Assembly (NCBI RefSeq): GCF_000517125.1
Contig: NZ_KI912155.1
Location: 2,592,034 to 2,656,033 of the forward strand
DNA length: 64,000 bases
Reading direction: 5' to 3'
Source of the DNA: Arthrobacter sp. MA-N2
GTDB lineage: Bacteria > Actinomycetota > Actinomycetes > Actinomycetales > Micrococcaceae
Shown here: piece after piece, positions 38,501 to 46,138 of the stretch
Numbering within the stretch: the stretch's first letter is position 1
Layout: each line of letters begins with the position of its first letter
Notes under the pieces: generated by a model
Seen by the model: only the letters and a program-made list of their open reading frames with translations
What the model was told of the DNA's origin: nothing
The model's database searches: none
Position numbers and translations under genes: made by a program

Positions 38501-38942
38501 TGTCCTTGACACCCGTGACTACCTGTACGGTCTGCAGCTCGGCGCCGAGCACGTCATGGAACTCGAGAAAGGCGTGCGCCTGATCGCCTCGCTGGAAGCG
38601 GTCTCAGAGCCCGACGAAAAGGGCATGCGTACCGTCATGTGCAAGCTCAACGGCCAGTCCCGGCCCGTGGTGGTCCGTGACAAGTCCGTTGTCAGCAATG
38701 TCAAGGCTGCGGAGAAGGCGGACCCCGCCCAACCGGGCCAGGTTGCCGCGCCGTTCGCGGGTGCCGTAACCCTGACCGTCAAGGTTGGAGACGCCGTCAA
38801 GGCCGGCGACACTATCGCCACCATTGAGGCAATGAAGATGGAGGCGTCGATTACGACGCCGGTGGCCGGCACGGTCTCGCGCCTCGCCATCAACAACGTG
38901 GAGCAGGTCCAGGGCGGAGACTTGTTGATCGTCGTCGGATAG
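35547..38942 (+). CDS. pyc: Pyruvate carboxylase
   Basis: An 1131-residue biotin enzyme that carboxylates pyruvate to oxaloacetate to refill the TCA cycle. Domains in order are biotin carboxylase (residues 1-450; KAVAGGGGRGMR, EMNPRIQVEHTVTEE), carboxyltransferase (about 530-800; DTTFRDAHQSLLATR), allosteric/PYC region and biotin carrier (about 1065-1131) with biotinylated Lys1097 in AMKMEAS. The length is normal. A GGAGAAGC site precedes the ATG. Confidence 0.97.
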   Translation: MFSKILVANRGEIAIRAFRAGYELGAKTVAVFPYEDRNSIHRQKADEAYLIGQEGHPVRAYLDVAEIVRVAKESGADAIYPGYGFLSENPDLARAAKAAGITFIGPPAEVLELAGNKVAALEAARKAGVPVLKSSAPSRDIDELIAAADEVGFPIFAKAVAGGGGRGMRRVETREDLPDALQSAMREADAAFGDPTMFLEQAVLRPRHIEVQILADAEGNVMHLFERDCSLQRRHQKVVEIAPAPNLDESIRQALYRDAVAFAKALNYVNAGTVEFLVDTEGERAGQHVFIEMNPRIQVEHTVTEEITDVDLVQAQMRIASGETLADLGLSQESVSIKGAALQCRITTEDPANGFRPDVGRITGYRSAGGAGVRLDGGTVYSGAEISPHFDSMLVKLTCRGRDYPAAVARARRGLAEFRIRGVSTNIPFLQAVLADPDFIAGNVATDFIDKRPELLKSHVSADRGTKLLTWLADVTVNKPNGELKVHSDPAAKLPSVAGIVVPPGSRQKLQELGPEEFAKALREQTAVAVTDTTFRDAHQSLLATRVRTRDLVAAGPAVSALMPQLLSVEAWGGATYDVALRFLGEDPWDRLAALRKALPNVCLQMLLRGRNTVGYTPYPEEVTEAFINEAAATGIDIFRIFDALNDVNQMAPAIRAVRATGTAVAEVALCYTGDLLDPNENLYTLDYYLDLAQKIVDAGAHILAIKDMAGLLRPAAAAKLVGALRERFDLPVHLHTHDTAGGQLATLLAAVEAGVDAVDVASASLAGTTSQPSASALVAALAHTPRDTGLSLASVSAMEPYWEAVRRVYAPFESGLPGPTGRVYQHEIPGGQLSNLRQQAIALGLGERFEAIEDMYTAADRILGRLVKVTPSSKVVGDLALHLVGIHADPADFNENPQNYDIPDSVIGFLSGELGDPPGGWPEPFRTKALQGRSIKVRDVELSAEDSAALKGDSKSRQGTLNRLLFDGPTKDYLKSVETYGNLSVLDTRDYLYGLQLGAEHVMELEKGVRLIASLEAVSEPDEKGMRTVMCKLNGQSRPVVVRDKSVVSNVKAAEKADPAQPGQVAAPFAGAVTLTVKVGDAVKAGDTIATIEAMKMEASITTPVAGTVSRLAINNVEQVQGGDLLIVVG

Positions 38943-38973
38943 TTCCGCGCTCCTTGACGGAGACGGCATAGGG

Positions 38974-39003
38974 AAGGTCCCGGGCTCATGAGCCCGGGAC
39001 CTT
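38974..39003. terminator. Terminator between pyc and the acyl-CoA synthetase gene
   Basis: AAGGTCCCGGGCT (38974-38986) pairs perfectly with 38991-39003 around CATG, followed by TCTT on the plus strand. Being between convergent genes, it may serve both. Confidence 0.88.
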
Positions 39004-39022
39004 TCTTCGCTTTGGCGGTGCC

Positions 39023-40834
39023 TCAGGACGCCTTGGGTGCCGAGTACATTTCCTCGATCACGGCGTCGAAGTCCTTCATGACCTGGGCGCGCTTGACCTT
39101 CAAGGACGGGGTGAGGTGTCCGGACGCTTCCGTGAAATCGGCCGGGACAATCCGGAACGATTTGATCGCCTCCGCCTGCGAGACTGACTGATTGGCGTGG
39201 CTGATCAGTTCCTGGACGGCCGCCCGGACCAGGGAATTGTCCGCCGCGTCGCTCGTACTGGTGGATGTGGGAAGGCCGTGGCGCTCCAACCAGCCTGGCA
39301 GCGCTTCTTCGTCCAGAGTGACCAGGGCACCGATGAAGGGTCGGTTGTCGCCGATGACAAGGACTTGGGACACCAGAGCGTCGGCCCGGATTTGGTCCTC
39401 GAGGTGGGCGGGCACGACGTTCTTGCCGCTGGCTGTCACGATGATCTCTTTTTTGCGGCCGGTGATCTTCAGGAAGCCCTGTTCGTCGAGCTCACCGATG
39501 TCGCCCGTGCGGAACCAGCCGTCCACGAAAGTGTCCGCGGCTAGGTCGTCCCGTTTGTAATACCCCTTCATGACGCAGACGCCCTTGGCGAGGATTTCGC
39601 CGTCGTCAGCGATCTTGACCGCGTTCCCGGGAAGCGGAGCCCCCACCGTGCCGATCTTGATCAGCGACGGGGTGTTGACTGATATGGGCGCCGTGGTCTC
39701 GGTCAATCCGTATCCTTCCAGGATCTGCAGGCCGATGCCGTGGAAGAAGTGCCCCAGCCGTTCCCCGAGCGGGCCGCCACCGGAGACTGCGTGGCTGACG
39801 CGGCCGCCCATAGCGGCGCGGAGCTTCCGGTACACCAAGCGATCGAAAACGGCGTGCTTGAGCCTTAAAACCAGCCCGACAGATCCTGACTGCTGCGCCT
39901 TGGAGTAGGCGATCGCTGTTTCTACCGCTTTGTGGAAGATGGCGCCCTTGCCGCCGTCTTCCGCTTTCGTGAGTGCCGAGTTGAAGACTTTCTCGAAGAC
40001 GCGGGGAACGGCCAGGATGAACGATGGCTGGAAACTCTGGAGGTCCGCCAGGAGGTTCTTGATATCCGGAGTGTGGGCGACTTGGGCCCCGGCTGCGACG
40101 GCCAGGACCGAGATGAACCGCGCAAAGACGTGGGCCAGCGGGAGGAACATGATGGTCTTGGCATTCTCGTTGACGACGTCGCCGAGGGAAGCCAGGGCGT
40201 TCTCGGAGAGTTCCACGAAGTTGCCGTGCGTGAGCTGACAACCTTTCGGGCGGCCCGTTGTGCCGGACGTGTAGATGATGGTGGCGACGTCGGCAAGCCC
40301 GGCACTGCTGCGGCGGCCCTCAAGATCCTCATCGCTCACGCCGCTTCCCGCCGTTCGGAGCACGTCAAGGCCGCCGCCTTCAAGCTGCCAGACGTTGGCA
40401 ACAGTGCTGAGTCCTTCAGCAGCGACGGCTTGGCGGATGATGTCCTCGTGGTGCGCCGATTCCGCGAACGCCGCAACAGCTCCTGAGTCGCCGAGGTTCC
40501 AAGCCACCTGGGACGGAGAAGAGGTTTCGTAGATCGGTACGGAAATGCCTCCCGCAAACCAGACGGCGAAGTCCACCAGGGACCACTCGTACCTGGTCCT
40601 GGACATGATGCCCACGCGGTCTCCCAAGCCGACGCCGTTCGCGATCAGGCCTTTGGCCAGGGCCGAGACGTCCTTGAGGAACTCCGTTGCCCGGATGTCC
40701 TGCCATTGGCCCGTGCTGTTGAGCTTGGCAAACAGTGCCGGGTTGGATGGCTTGATGGCCTGACGAACCACGAGGTCCGTGATGTTGGTTTCGGGGGCAA
40801 CATTCACCAGGGGCGGAACACTGAATTCACGCAC
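39023..40834 (-). CDS. AMP-dependent long-chain fatty acid--CoA ligase
   Basis: A 603-residue adenylate-forming enzyme activating fatty acids to acyl-CoA. The AMP-binding P-loop is IIYTSGTTGRPKGCQLTHGN, the EGYGLTETTAP motif binds adenine, and GWFRTGDIGELDEQGFLKITGRKKE is the hinge region. This fits the FadD15/FAA1 type. The GTG at 40834 has AAGGAG five bases upstream and is preferred to an in-frame ATG at 40915. Confidence 0.92.
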   Translation of the reverse strand: MREFSVPPLVNVAPETNITDLVVRQAIKPSNPALFAKLNSTGQWQDIRATEFLKDVSALAKGLIANGVGLGDRVGIMSRTRYEWSLVDFAVWFAGGISVPIYETSSPSQVAWNLGDSGAVAAFAESAHHEDIIRQAVAAEGLSTVANVWQLEGGGLDVLRTAGSGVSDEDLEGRRSSAGLADVATIIYTSGTTGRPKGCQLTHGNFVELSENALASLGDVVNENAKTIMFLPLAHVFARFISVLAVAAGAQVAHTPDIKNLLADLQSFQPSFILAVPRVFEKVFNSALTKAEDGGKGAIFHKAVETAIAYSKAQQSGSVGLVLRLKHAVFDRLVYRKLRAAMGGRVSHAVSGGGPLGERLGHFFHGIGLQILEGYGLTETTAPISVNTPSLIKIGTVGAPLPGNAVKIADDGEILAKGVCVMKGYYKRDDLAADTFVDGWFRTGDIGELDEQGFLKITGRKKEIIVTASGKNVVPAHLEDQIRADALVSQVLVIGDNRPFIGALVTLDEEALPGWLERHGLPTSTSTSDAADNSLVRAAVQELISHANQSVSQAEAIKSFRIVPADFTEASGHLTPSLKVKRAQVMKDFDAVIEEMYSAPKAS

Positions 40835-41041
40835 GATAGCTCCTTCGATATCAACAGACCATTGCGGGGCTGCTCTAACTCTATACGGCCAAGTAATGGG
40901 TGTGGCGCAATTCACCTACTCAAGTTACTGATGAGTAACTTTACGCGAAGCGCGTCATTCCCTCCACTGTCGGCGGACAGGCGCTCCGTCCGCAGAGCCT
41001 GCAAGTCAGTACATATGCGGTACCGGGAATAGGATGGCGGA

Positions 41042-42157
41042 ATGCCTCTGATTTCATCCAACGACCAGGCCGCGGCAAGAGTTCTGAAGACTTCCTGGTC
41101 CGGTTCAACCACAACCGGTCGGCGTCCGGGCTCCCTGCGTGGCGGCACCCGATGGGAGTCGGTGCCTTGGGCCGCCCGCCGCTCGCATCTCGGACGCAGG
41201 GGACTTGCCATCGGGATCGATATAGGCGGCACCAAGGTGGCGGCCGGAGTCGTGGATCCCGCGGGCCGGGTCGTCGATGAAGCCCGGCGCTCCACGCCCG
41301 GTAATGACCCCCGCGCCGTGGAGCGGGTGATCGTCGAGCTGGTTCAGGAATTGGGCAGAAGCCACCGCATCGCGTCCGTGGGGATCGGTGCGGCCGGTTG
41401 GATGGATCTCGACGGCGGCACGGTGCTGTTCAGCCCGCACCTCGCCTGGCGTAACGAACCGCTGCGCGAAAACCTCCAGAGCCTGTTGAGGCGCCCGGTA
41501 CTGGTGACCAACGACGCCGACGCGGCGGCTTGGGCTGAATGGCGCTTCGGCGCTGGTCTTGGGGAGAGCCGCCTCGTCTGCATCACGCTCGGCACCGGCA
41601 TTGGTGGCGCCATGGTCATGGACGGACGCGTCGAACGCGGACGCTTCGGCGTAGCGGGAGAGTTCGGCCACCAGATCGTGGTGCCCGGCGGGCACCGCTG
41701 CGAATGCGGCAACCGGGGCTGTTGGGAGCAATACGCCTCTGGGAACGCGCTCGGCAGGGAAGCCCGGGAGTTGGCCCTGCGGAATTCGCCGGTAGCCTAC
41801 GAATTGCTCAAGGCAGCCGGGGGAGCTGCCGACGGCATTACGGGCGTCACCGTGACCGAGCGGGCAAAAGCCGGAGACCCGGCTTCAAGGGAACTCCTGG
41901 AAGAGGTGGGGCACTGGCTCGGCCTCGGCTTGGCGAACCTGGCGGCTGCGCTGGACCCCGGGACATTCGTTATCGGCGGTGGATTGTGCGATGCAGGAGA
42001 GCTTCTTGTGGGCCCTGCGCGGACTGCGTTCGCCCGGAACCTCACGGGCCGCGGTTTCAGACCCGCTGCCGCCATCAAGCTTGCGGCACTGGGGCCGCGG
42101 GCAGGGATGATCGGCGCTGCGGATCTGTCCCGGGTCAGCGGCAGGGCACGCGGTTAG
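41042..42157 (+). CDS. ROK-family glucokinase
   Basis: A 371-residue sugar kinase. The ATP motif IGIDIGGTKVAAGVVDPAG starts near residue 58, the substrate-binding residues lie in VTNDADAAAWAEW, and the ROK zinc motif CECGNRGCWEQYASG is intact. The family phosphorylates glucose or related sugars with ATP. About 55 residues precede the first strand; a GTG at 41162 would give a more usual length, so the start is uncertain, though AGGA precedes the ATG used here. Confidence 0.88.
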   Translation: MPLISSNDQAAARVLKTSWSGSTTTGRRPGSLRGGTRWESVPWAARRSHLGRRGLAIGIDIGGTKVAAGVVDPAGRVVDEARRSTPGNDPRAVERVIVELVQELGRSHRIASVGIGAAGWMDLDGGTVLFSPHLAWRNEPLRENLQSLLRRPVLVTNDADAAAWAEWRFGAGLGESRLVCITLGTGIGGAMVMDGRVERGRFGVAGEFGHQIVVPGGHRCECGNRGCWEQYASGNALGREARELALRNSPVAYELLKAAGGAADGITGVTVTERAKAGDPASRELLEEVGHWLGLGLANLAAALDPGTFVIGGGLCDAGELLVGPARTAFARNLTGRGFRPAAAIKLAALGPRAGMIGAADLSRVSGRARG

Positions 42158-42223
42158 ATACGGGTATCCCTGCGGCTCGAGCTGGGACTATCTGCGATGT
42201 GGCAAGCTACCCAGGACTGCCCT

Positions 42224-42781
42224 CTAGACGCGGGCTCCGTCGTCGTTCTCGTCTTTTTCCTGGGGCAGCTTCATGATGAGGTACACCACCGAGGCCAAAA
42301 ACGCCACCAGGATGCCCATCACCGCCAGGAGAGGTGCTGAGCGCCAGAACATTGCGGTGAAGAGCAGCGCAAGCGGGCCGCCCACGGCTCCGATCCAGGC
42401 GAGCATGGTCAGGGGTTCCGTGCCGGCCAGGCTCGGCGGGTCCTCGGGCACGAACCCGTTCTCGTCTTCGACGTCATAGTCCCGCGGACCGGCCGTTCCG
42501 CCGCCTTCCCCCTCTCCTGTTCCCGGGCCTTCGGCAGCGCCTCTTTTTGACAACCCGAGGGGATCGAAGTCCTGAAACGAACGGGATGTGGTTTTGCCCG
42601 GAACCGCATCCGGTCCGGGACCTTGTTCAGGCACCGGCTCTTTGGGGAGCTCCTCCGCCGGCAGCGGCTCATCCAGCGCTGAGGAAGGCATCGACTCAAG
42701 GCGGGCCACAAGATCGAGCCAGACGGCGTCGTCGCCCTTGTTCGCACTCTGGTCTGCGGAATCAGGTCCTGGCCTATTCAT
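42224..42781 (-). CDS. Hypothetical protein with two C-terminal TM helices
   Basis: A 185-residue protein. The N-terminal 125 residues are acidic and Pro/Gly-rich, probably disordered and cytoplasmic. Two TM segments close the protein (about 128-148, LTMLAWIGAVGGPLALLFTAMF; about 152-172) with a short charged tail. The ATG overlaps the upstream alpha/beta hydrolase stop by 8 bp, so the two are co-translated. No family recognised. Confidence 0.8.
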   Translation of the reverse strand: MNRPGPDSADQSANKGDDAVWLDLVARLESMPSSALDEPLPAEELPKEPVPEQGPGPDAVPGKTTSRSFQDFDPLGLSKRGAAEGPGTGEGEGGGTAGPRDYDVEDENGFVPEDPPSLAGTEPLTMLAWIGAVGGPLALLFTAMFWRSAPLLAVMGILVAFLASVVYLIMKLPQEKDENDDGARV

Positions 42782-43589
42782 GGGGTAGGTCCCGGAGTTC
42801 GGAGCTCGACCGGCGGGCGGCGGCGGAACCGCTGGCCAGTCCAGCCATCGTCTTCCGGATGAACTCGGCCGAGCCACGGAAGAGCTCCAGGGCATCGTTG
42901 TCCAGGGTGGCTACGTGGTAGCTGTTCCCCAGAGTGCTGAATTCCATCGAAGCGGTGACGCGCTCCGTCAACAGCTTGGTGCTTCGATCCGAAACCACGT
43001 GGTCCACCGAGGAACGGAAGACGCGCACGGGGGCGGAAATCCTGGGGAGGAGGGTGACGGTGTCCTTGTACATCTTCTTCAGCTCATGGGCTGCCGCGAC
43101 CGGTGTTCTGGGGTACGCTCCCTCGTCCATGCCTGGCTTGAGGATGTCGTTGGCAATGGCCGGGGTGGATTTCATCACGTGCTTGAGAAGGCCAACCACT
43201 GCCGCACGGGGGTCATCGATCACCAGTCCCGGATTGACCACGACGCTACCCGCCACGGGGCGGGTCGCCGCGATCCGGAGGGCCAGCGTCCCGCCCATCG
43301 ACAGCCCGGCGGCGAAGACGAAATCGCACTCGGCCTGGAGGTCGAGGTACGCCTCATCCACCGCGTGGTGCCATTCCTGCCAGTGCCGGGTGGACATGTC
43401 CTGCCAAGTAGTCCCATGGCCCGGAAGCAGGGGGAGGCGGACGGCGTAGCCTTCGGCTGCAAGGTACTCTGCCCAAGGGCGCATGCTGTGCGGACTGCCG
43501 GTGAACCCGTGGCTCATCACGACGCCGACGCTAGGTCCGCCGCCGGTAAAATCGCTGGCGTACGGGGAAGGATCAGGGATCCTGTTCAT
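42774..43589 (-). CDS. Alpha/beta hydrolase (carboxylesterase or monoacylglycerol lipase type)
   Basis: A 271-residue hydrolase. The oxyanion region is VMSHGFTGSPHSMRPWAEYL, the nucleophile elbow GLSMGGTLAL (Ser), the acid is Asp in SSVDHVV, and the base His in NSYHVATLD. It resembles Est30/thermostable carboxylesterases that cleave short acyl esters. The ATG at 43589 (MNRIPDPS) is favoured over an in-frame start at 43631. It is divergent from an acyltransferase, hinting at lipid turnover. Confidence 0.9.
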   Translation of the reverse strand: MNRIPDPSPYASDFTGGGPSVGVVMSHGFTGSPHSMRPWAEYLAAEGYAVRLPLLPGHGTTWQDMSTRHWQEWHHAVDEAYLDLQAECDFVFAAGLSMGGTLALRIAATRPVAGSVVVNPGLVIDDPRAAVVGLLKHVMKSTPAIANDILKPGMDEGAYPRTPVAAAHELKKMYKDTVTLLPRISAPVRVFRSSVDHVVSDRSTKLLTERVTASMEFSTLGNSYHVATLDNDALELFRGSAEFIRKTMAGLASGSAAARRSSSELRDLPHE

Positions 43590-43788
43590 GATGACTCCGA
43601 GGCTACTGTGTTGGCGGCACGCTGCAGGCAAAAGCTGGTCGATTCCTCAAGTATGGTCGGAGCGTGCTTTCCGTCATGAGTCCATGGTGTCACTGTTCGG
43701 GACATTTCTCACTGGAGTAGGGTGGCTCCTGAGTGCCGGCCGGGACTGTCCGGACGCCTTGCAGACGCCGCCCTCGAGAGGAACCGCA

Positions 43789-44592
43789 GTGTTCTATTGG
43801 GTCATGAAACGGATCTTCCTGGGTCCGGTTCTCAAATTGCTGTTCCGTCCTTGGGTCAAGGGTCTCGACAATGTTCCCCCCGATGGCGCCGCTATTCTCG
43901 CTTCAAATCATTTGTCCTTTTCCGATTCGATCTTCATGCCGTTGATGGTGCCGCGGCCCGTCGTCTTCCTGGCCAAGTCCGAGTACTTCACCGGCACAGG
44001 GATCAAGGGCAGGCTGACGGCCATGTTCTTCCGGCTCACCAACCAGCTGCCCATGGATCGTTCCGGCGGAGCGGCATCCGAGATGTCCCTGCAGGCGGGT
44101 AGAGACGTCCTGACCGGGGGCGGCCTGCTGGGCATCTACCCCGAGGGCACCCGCAGCCCTGACGCCAAGCTGTACCGGGGCAAAGTGGGAGTCGCCAAAC
44201 TTGCCCTCCAGACCCGGGTGCGGGTTATCCCCGTGGCCATGATCGGCACCGAAAAGGTCCAGCCGATCGGCAAGCGTCTGCCCAACATCCGCCGCATCGG
44301 GATCATTTTCGGCCAACCGCTGGACTTCAGCCGGTACTACGGCCAAGAAGAAGATCACTCCGTGCAACGCGCCGTGACCGATGAAATCATGTATGAACTC
44401 ATGCGGCTCTCCGGGCAGGAATACGTGGACGAATATGCCGCCGTCGTCAAGCAGCGGCTGGCCGGGCACCTTCCTGGCCACGTGAAGGAAGGCCAGGAAG
44501 ATCCAGCAGATACCGGCAAGGTTGACAAGCCCGTGTCCGTCGAGGGCCCAGACCCGGATGAGGGCAACGGCGCAGTGTCTGGAAAAGTGTGA
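43789..44592 (+). CDS. Lysophospholipid acyltransferase family protein
   Basis: A 267-residue PlsC-type enzyme with NHLSFSD (HX4D), the YPEGTRSPDAKLYRG motif and a Pro/Asp-rich C-terminal extension of about 45 residues. It probably acylates lysophosphatidic acid or a related lipid. The GTG at 43789 has GAGAGGAA upstream; ORFs reaching further upstream have sequence unlike the family. It is the second PlsC homologue in the window and is 65 bp from the DAHP synthase gene. Confidence 0.9.
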   Translation: MFYWVMKRIFLGPVLKLLFRPWVKGLDNVPPDGAAILASNHLSFSDSIFMPLMVPRPVVFLAKSEYFTGTGIKGRLTAMFFRLTNQLPMDRSGGAASEMSLQAGRDVLTGGGLLGIYPEGTRSPDAKLYRGKVGVAKLALQTRVRVIPVAMIGTEKVQPIGKRLPNIRRIGIIFGQPLDFSRYYGQEEDHSVQRAVTDEIMYELMRLSGQEYVDEYAAVVKQRLAGHLPGHVKEGQEDPADTGKVDKPVSVEGPDPDEGNGAVSGKV

Positions 44593-44657
44593 CGACCCGC
44601 GAATAACGGTTACGGGGCCGTGCCCCGAACAGCGGGCAAGGCAACTAGTCTTGGAGG

Positions 44658-46085
44658 GTGACTGAGCTATCCGCGAACCCCGCCCCGTCCGTGACGAGCC
44701 CCCTGCGCACTTCCCTGGGCAGCCCGCTGACCAGCACCGCGCAGAGCGGCGCGGCAAACTATCCCGGCTTGGACGATTGGCGCCAGCTGCCTATCTCGCA
44801 GCAACCCACCTGGACCGACAGGGCCGTCTTCGATGCCTCCGTCAAAGAACTCTCCGTGCTCCCGCCGTTGGTCTTTGCCGGCGAAGTGGACATCTTGCGC
44901 GAGCGCTTGGCTGCCGCAGCCCAAGGCAAGGCATTCCTGCTTCAAGGCGGCGACTGTGCCGAGACCTTCGAAGACGCCACCGCTGATAAGATCAGCGCCC
45001 GGGTCCGCACCATCCTCCAGATGGCCGTTGTCCTCACCTATGGTGCGGCCATGCCCGTCATCAAGATGGGGCGCATGGCGGGCCAGTTTGCCAAGCCACG
45101 GTCCTCAAACGAGGAAACGCGCGATGGCGTGACGTTGCCGGCCTACCGCGGAGACATCGTCAACGGCTACGACTTCACCCCCGAGTCGCGCGCCCACGAT
45201 GCCAGCCGCATGCTGAAGGCTTACCATACCTCGGCTTCCACGCTGAACCTCATCCGCGCCTTTACGCAGGGCGGTTTCGCCGATCTCCGCTTGGTGCACC
45301 TCTGGAACAAGGGATTCACCGAAAATCCCGCACACGCCCGCTACGAGTCCTTGGCGCGGGACATCGACCGCGCCATCAAGTTTATGGATTCCTGCGGTGC
45401 CGATTTTGAAGCCCTCAAGCGCGTGGAATTCTTCGCGAGCCACGAGGCCTTGTTGCTGGATTACGAACGCGCGCTGACCCGCATTGACTCCCGCACGGGC
45501 CTTCCCTATGACACCTCCGCTCACTTCCTCTGGATCGGTGAGCGTACGCGCGAGCTCGATCATGCGCATGTGGACTTCCTGTCCCGCGTCCGTAATCCCA
45601 TCGGCGTCAAACTTGGCCCCGGGACCAGTGGAGACGACGCATTGCGGCTAATCGACAAGCTGGACCCGAACCGCGAGCCAGGCCGCCTCACTTTTATCAC
45701 GCGGATGGGTGCCAAGAACATCCGCGAGAAACTGCCTGCCGTTGTCGAAAAGGTCACAGCCTCGGGCGCGCAGGTTCTCTGGGTCACGGACCCCATGCAC
45801 GGGAACACGGTCACCTCGCCCAACGGGTACAAGACGCGCAACTTCGACGACGTCGTGGATGAAGTCCGCGGATTCTTCGAGGTCCACCACGGCTTGGGTA
45901 CGGTACCGGGTGGCTTGCACATGGAGATGACGGGGGACGACGTCGCGGAATGCCTTGGCGGTGCCGATCCCATCGACCAGGACGCCTTCCTGGACCGCTA
46001 TGAATCAGTGTGCGATCCCCGACTTAACCACATGCAGTCCCTTGAGATGGCATTCCTCGTAGCCGGAGCCCTCACCAAGCGTTAG
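44658..46085 (+). CDS. aroG: Class II (plant-type) DAHP synthase
   Basis: A 475-residue enzyme condensing phosphoenolpyruvate and erythrose-4-phosphate in the first step of aromatic synthesis. Conserved pieces include FLLQGGDCAETFED, MGRMAGQFAKPRS, the catalytic region WVTDPMHGNT and GGLHMEMTGDDVAECLGG. The first ~50 residues are variable. The GTG start follows GGAG. The neighbourhood with a Ser/Thr kinase on the opposite strand resembles Rv2178c-Rv2176. Confidence 0.96.
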   Translation: MTELSANPAPSVTSPLRTSLGSPLTSTAQSGAANYPGLDDWRQLPISQQPTWTDRAVFDASVKELSVLPPLVFAGEVDILRERLAAAAQGKAFLLQGGDCAETFEDATADKISARVRTILQMAVVLTYGAAMPVIKMGRMAGQFAKPRSSNEETRDGVTLPAYRGDIVNGYDFTPESRAHDASRMLKAYHTSASTLNLIRAFTQGGFADLRLVHLWNKGFTENPAHARYESLARDIDRAIKFMDSCGADFEALKRVEFFASHEALLLDYERALTRIDSRTGLPYDTSAHFLWIGERTRELDHAHVDFLSRVRNPIGVKLGPGTSGDDALRLIDKLDPNREPGRLTFITRMGAKNIREKLPAVVEKVTASGAQVLWVTDPMHGNTVTSPNGYKTRNFDDVVDEVRGFFEVHHGLGTVPGGLHMEMTGDDVAECLGGADPIDQDAFLDRYESVCDPRLNHMQSLEMAFLVAGALTKR

Positions 46086-46138
46086 TCCGGCAAGGGTGCC
46101 ATCCGGCTAATACGCCGCGCGGCGAGCTTGCTTGGGTC

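Noticed and set aside
36690..38552. 620-residue minus-strand ORF opposite pyc
   Set aside because: Antisense shadow of a highly conserved, GC-rich gene; no recognisable domain.
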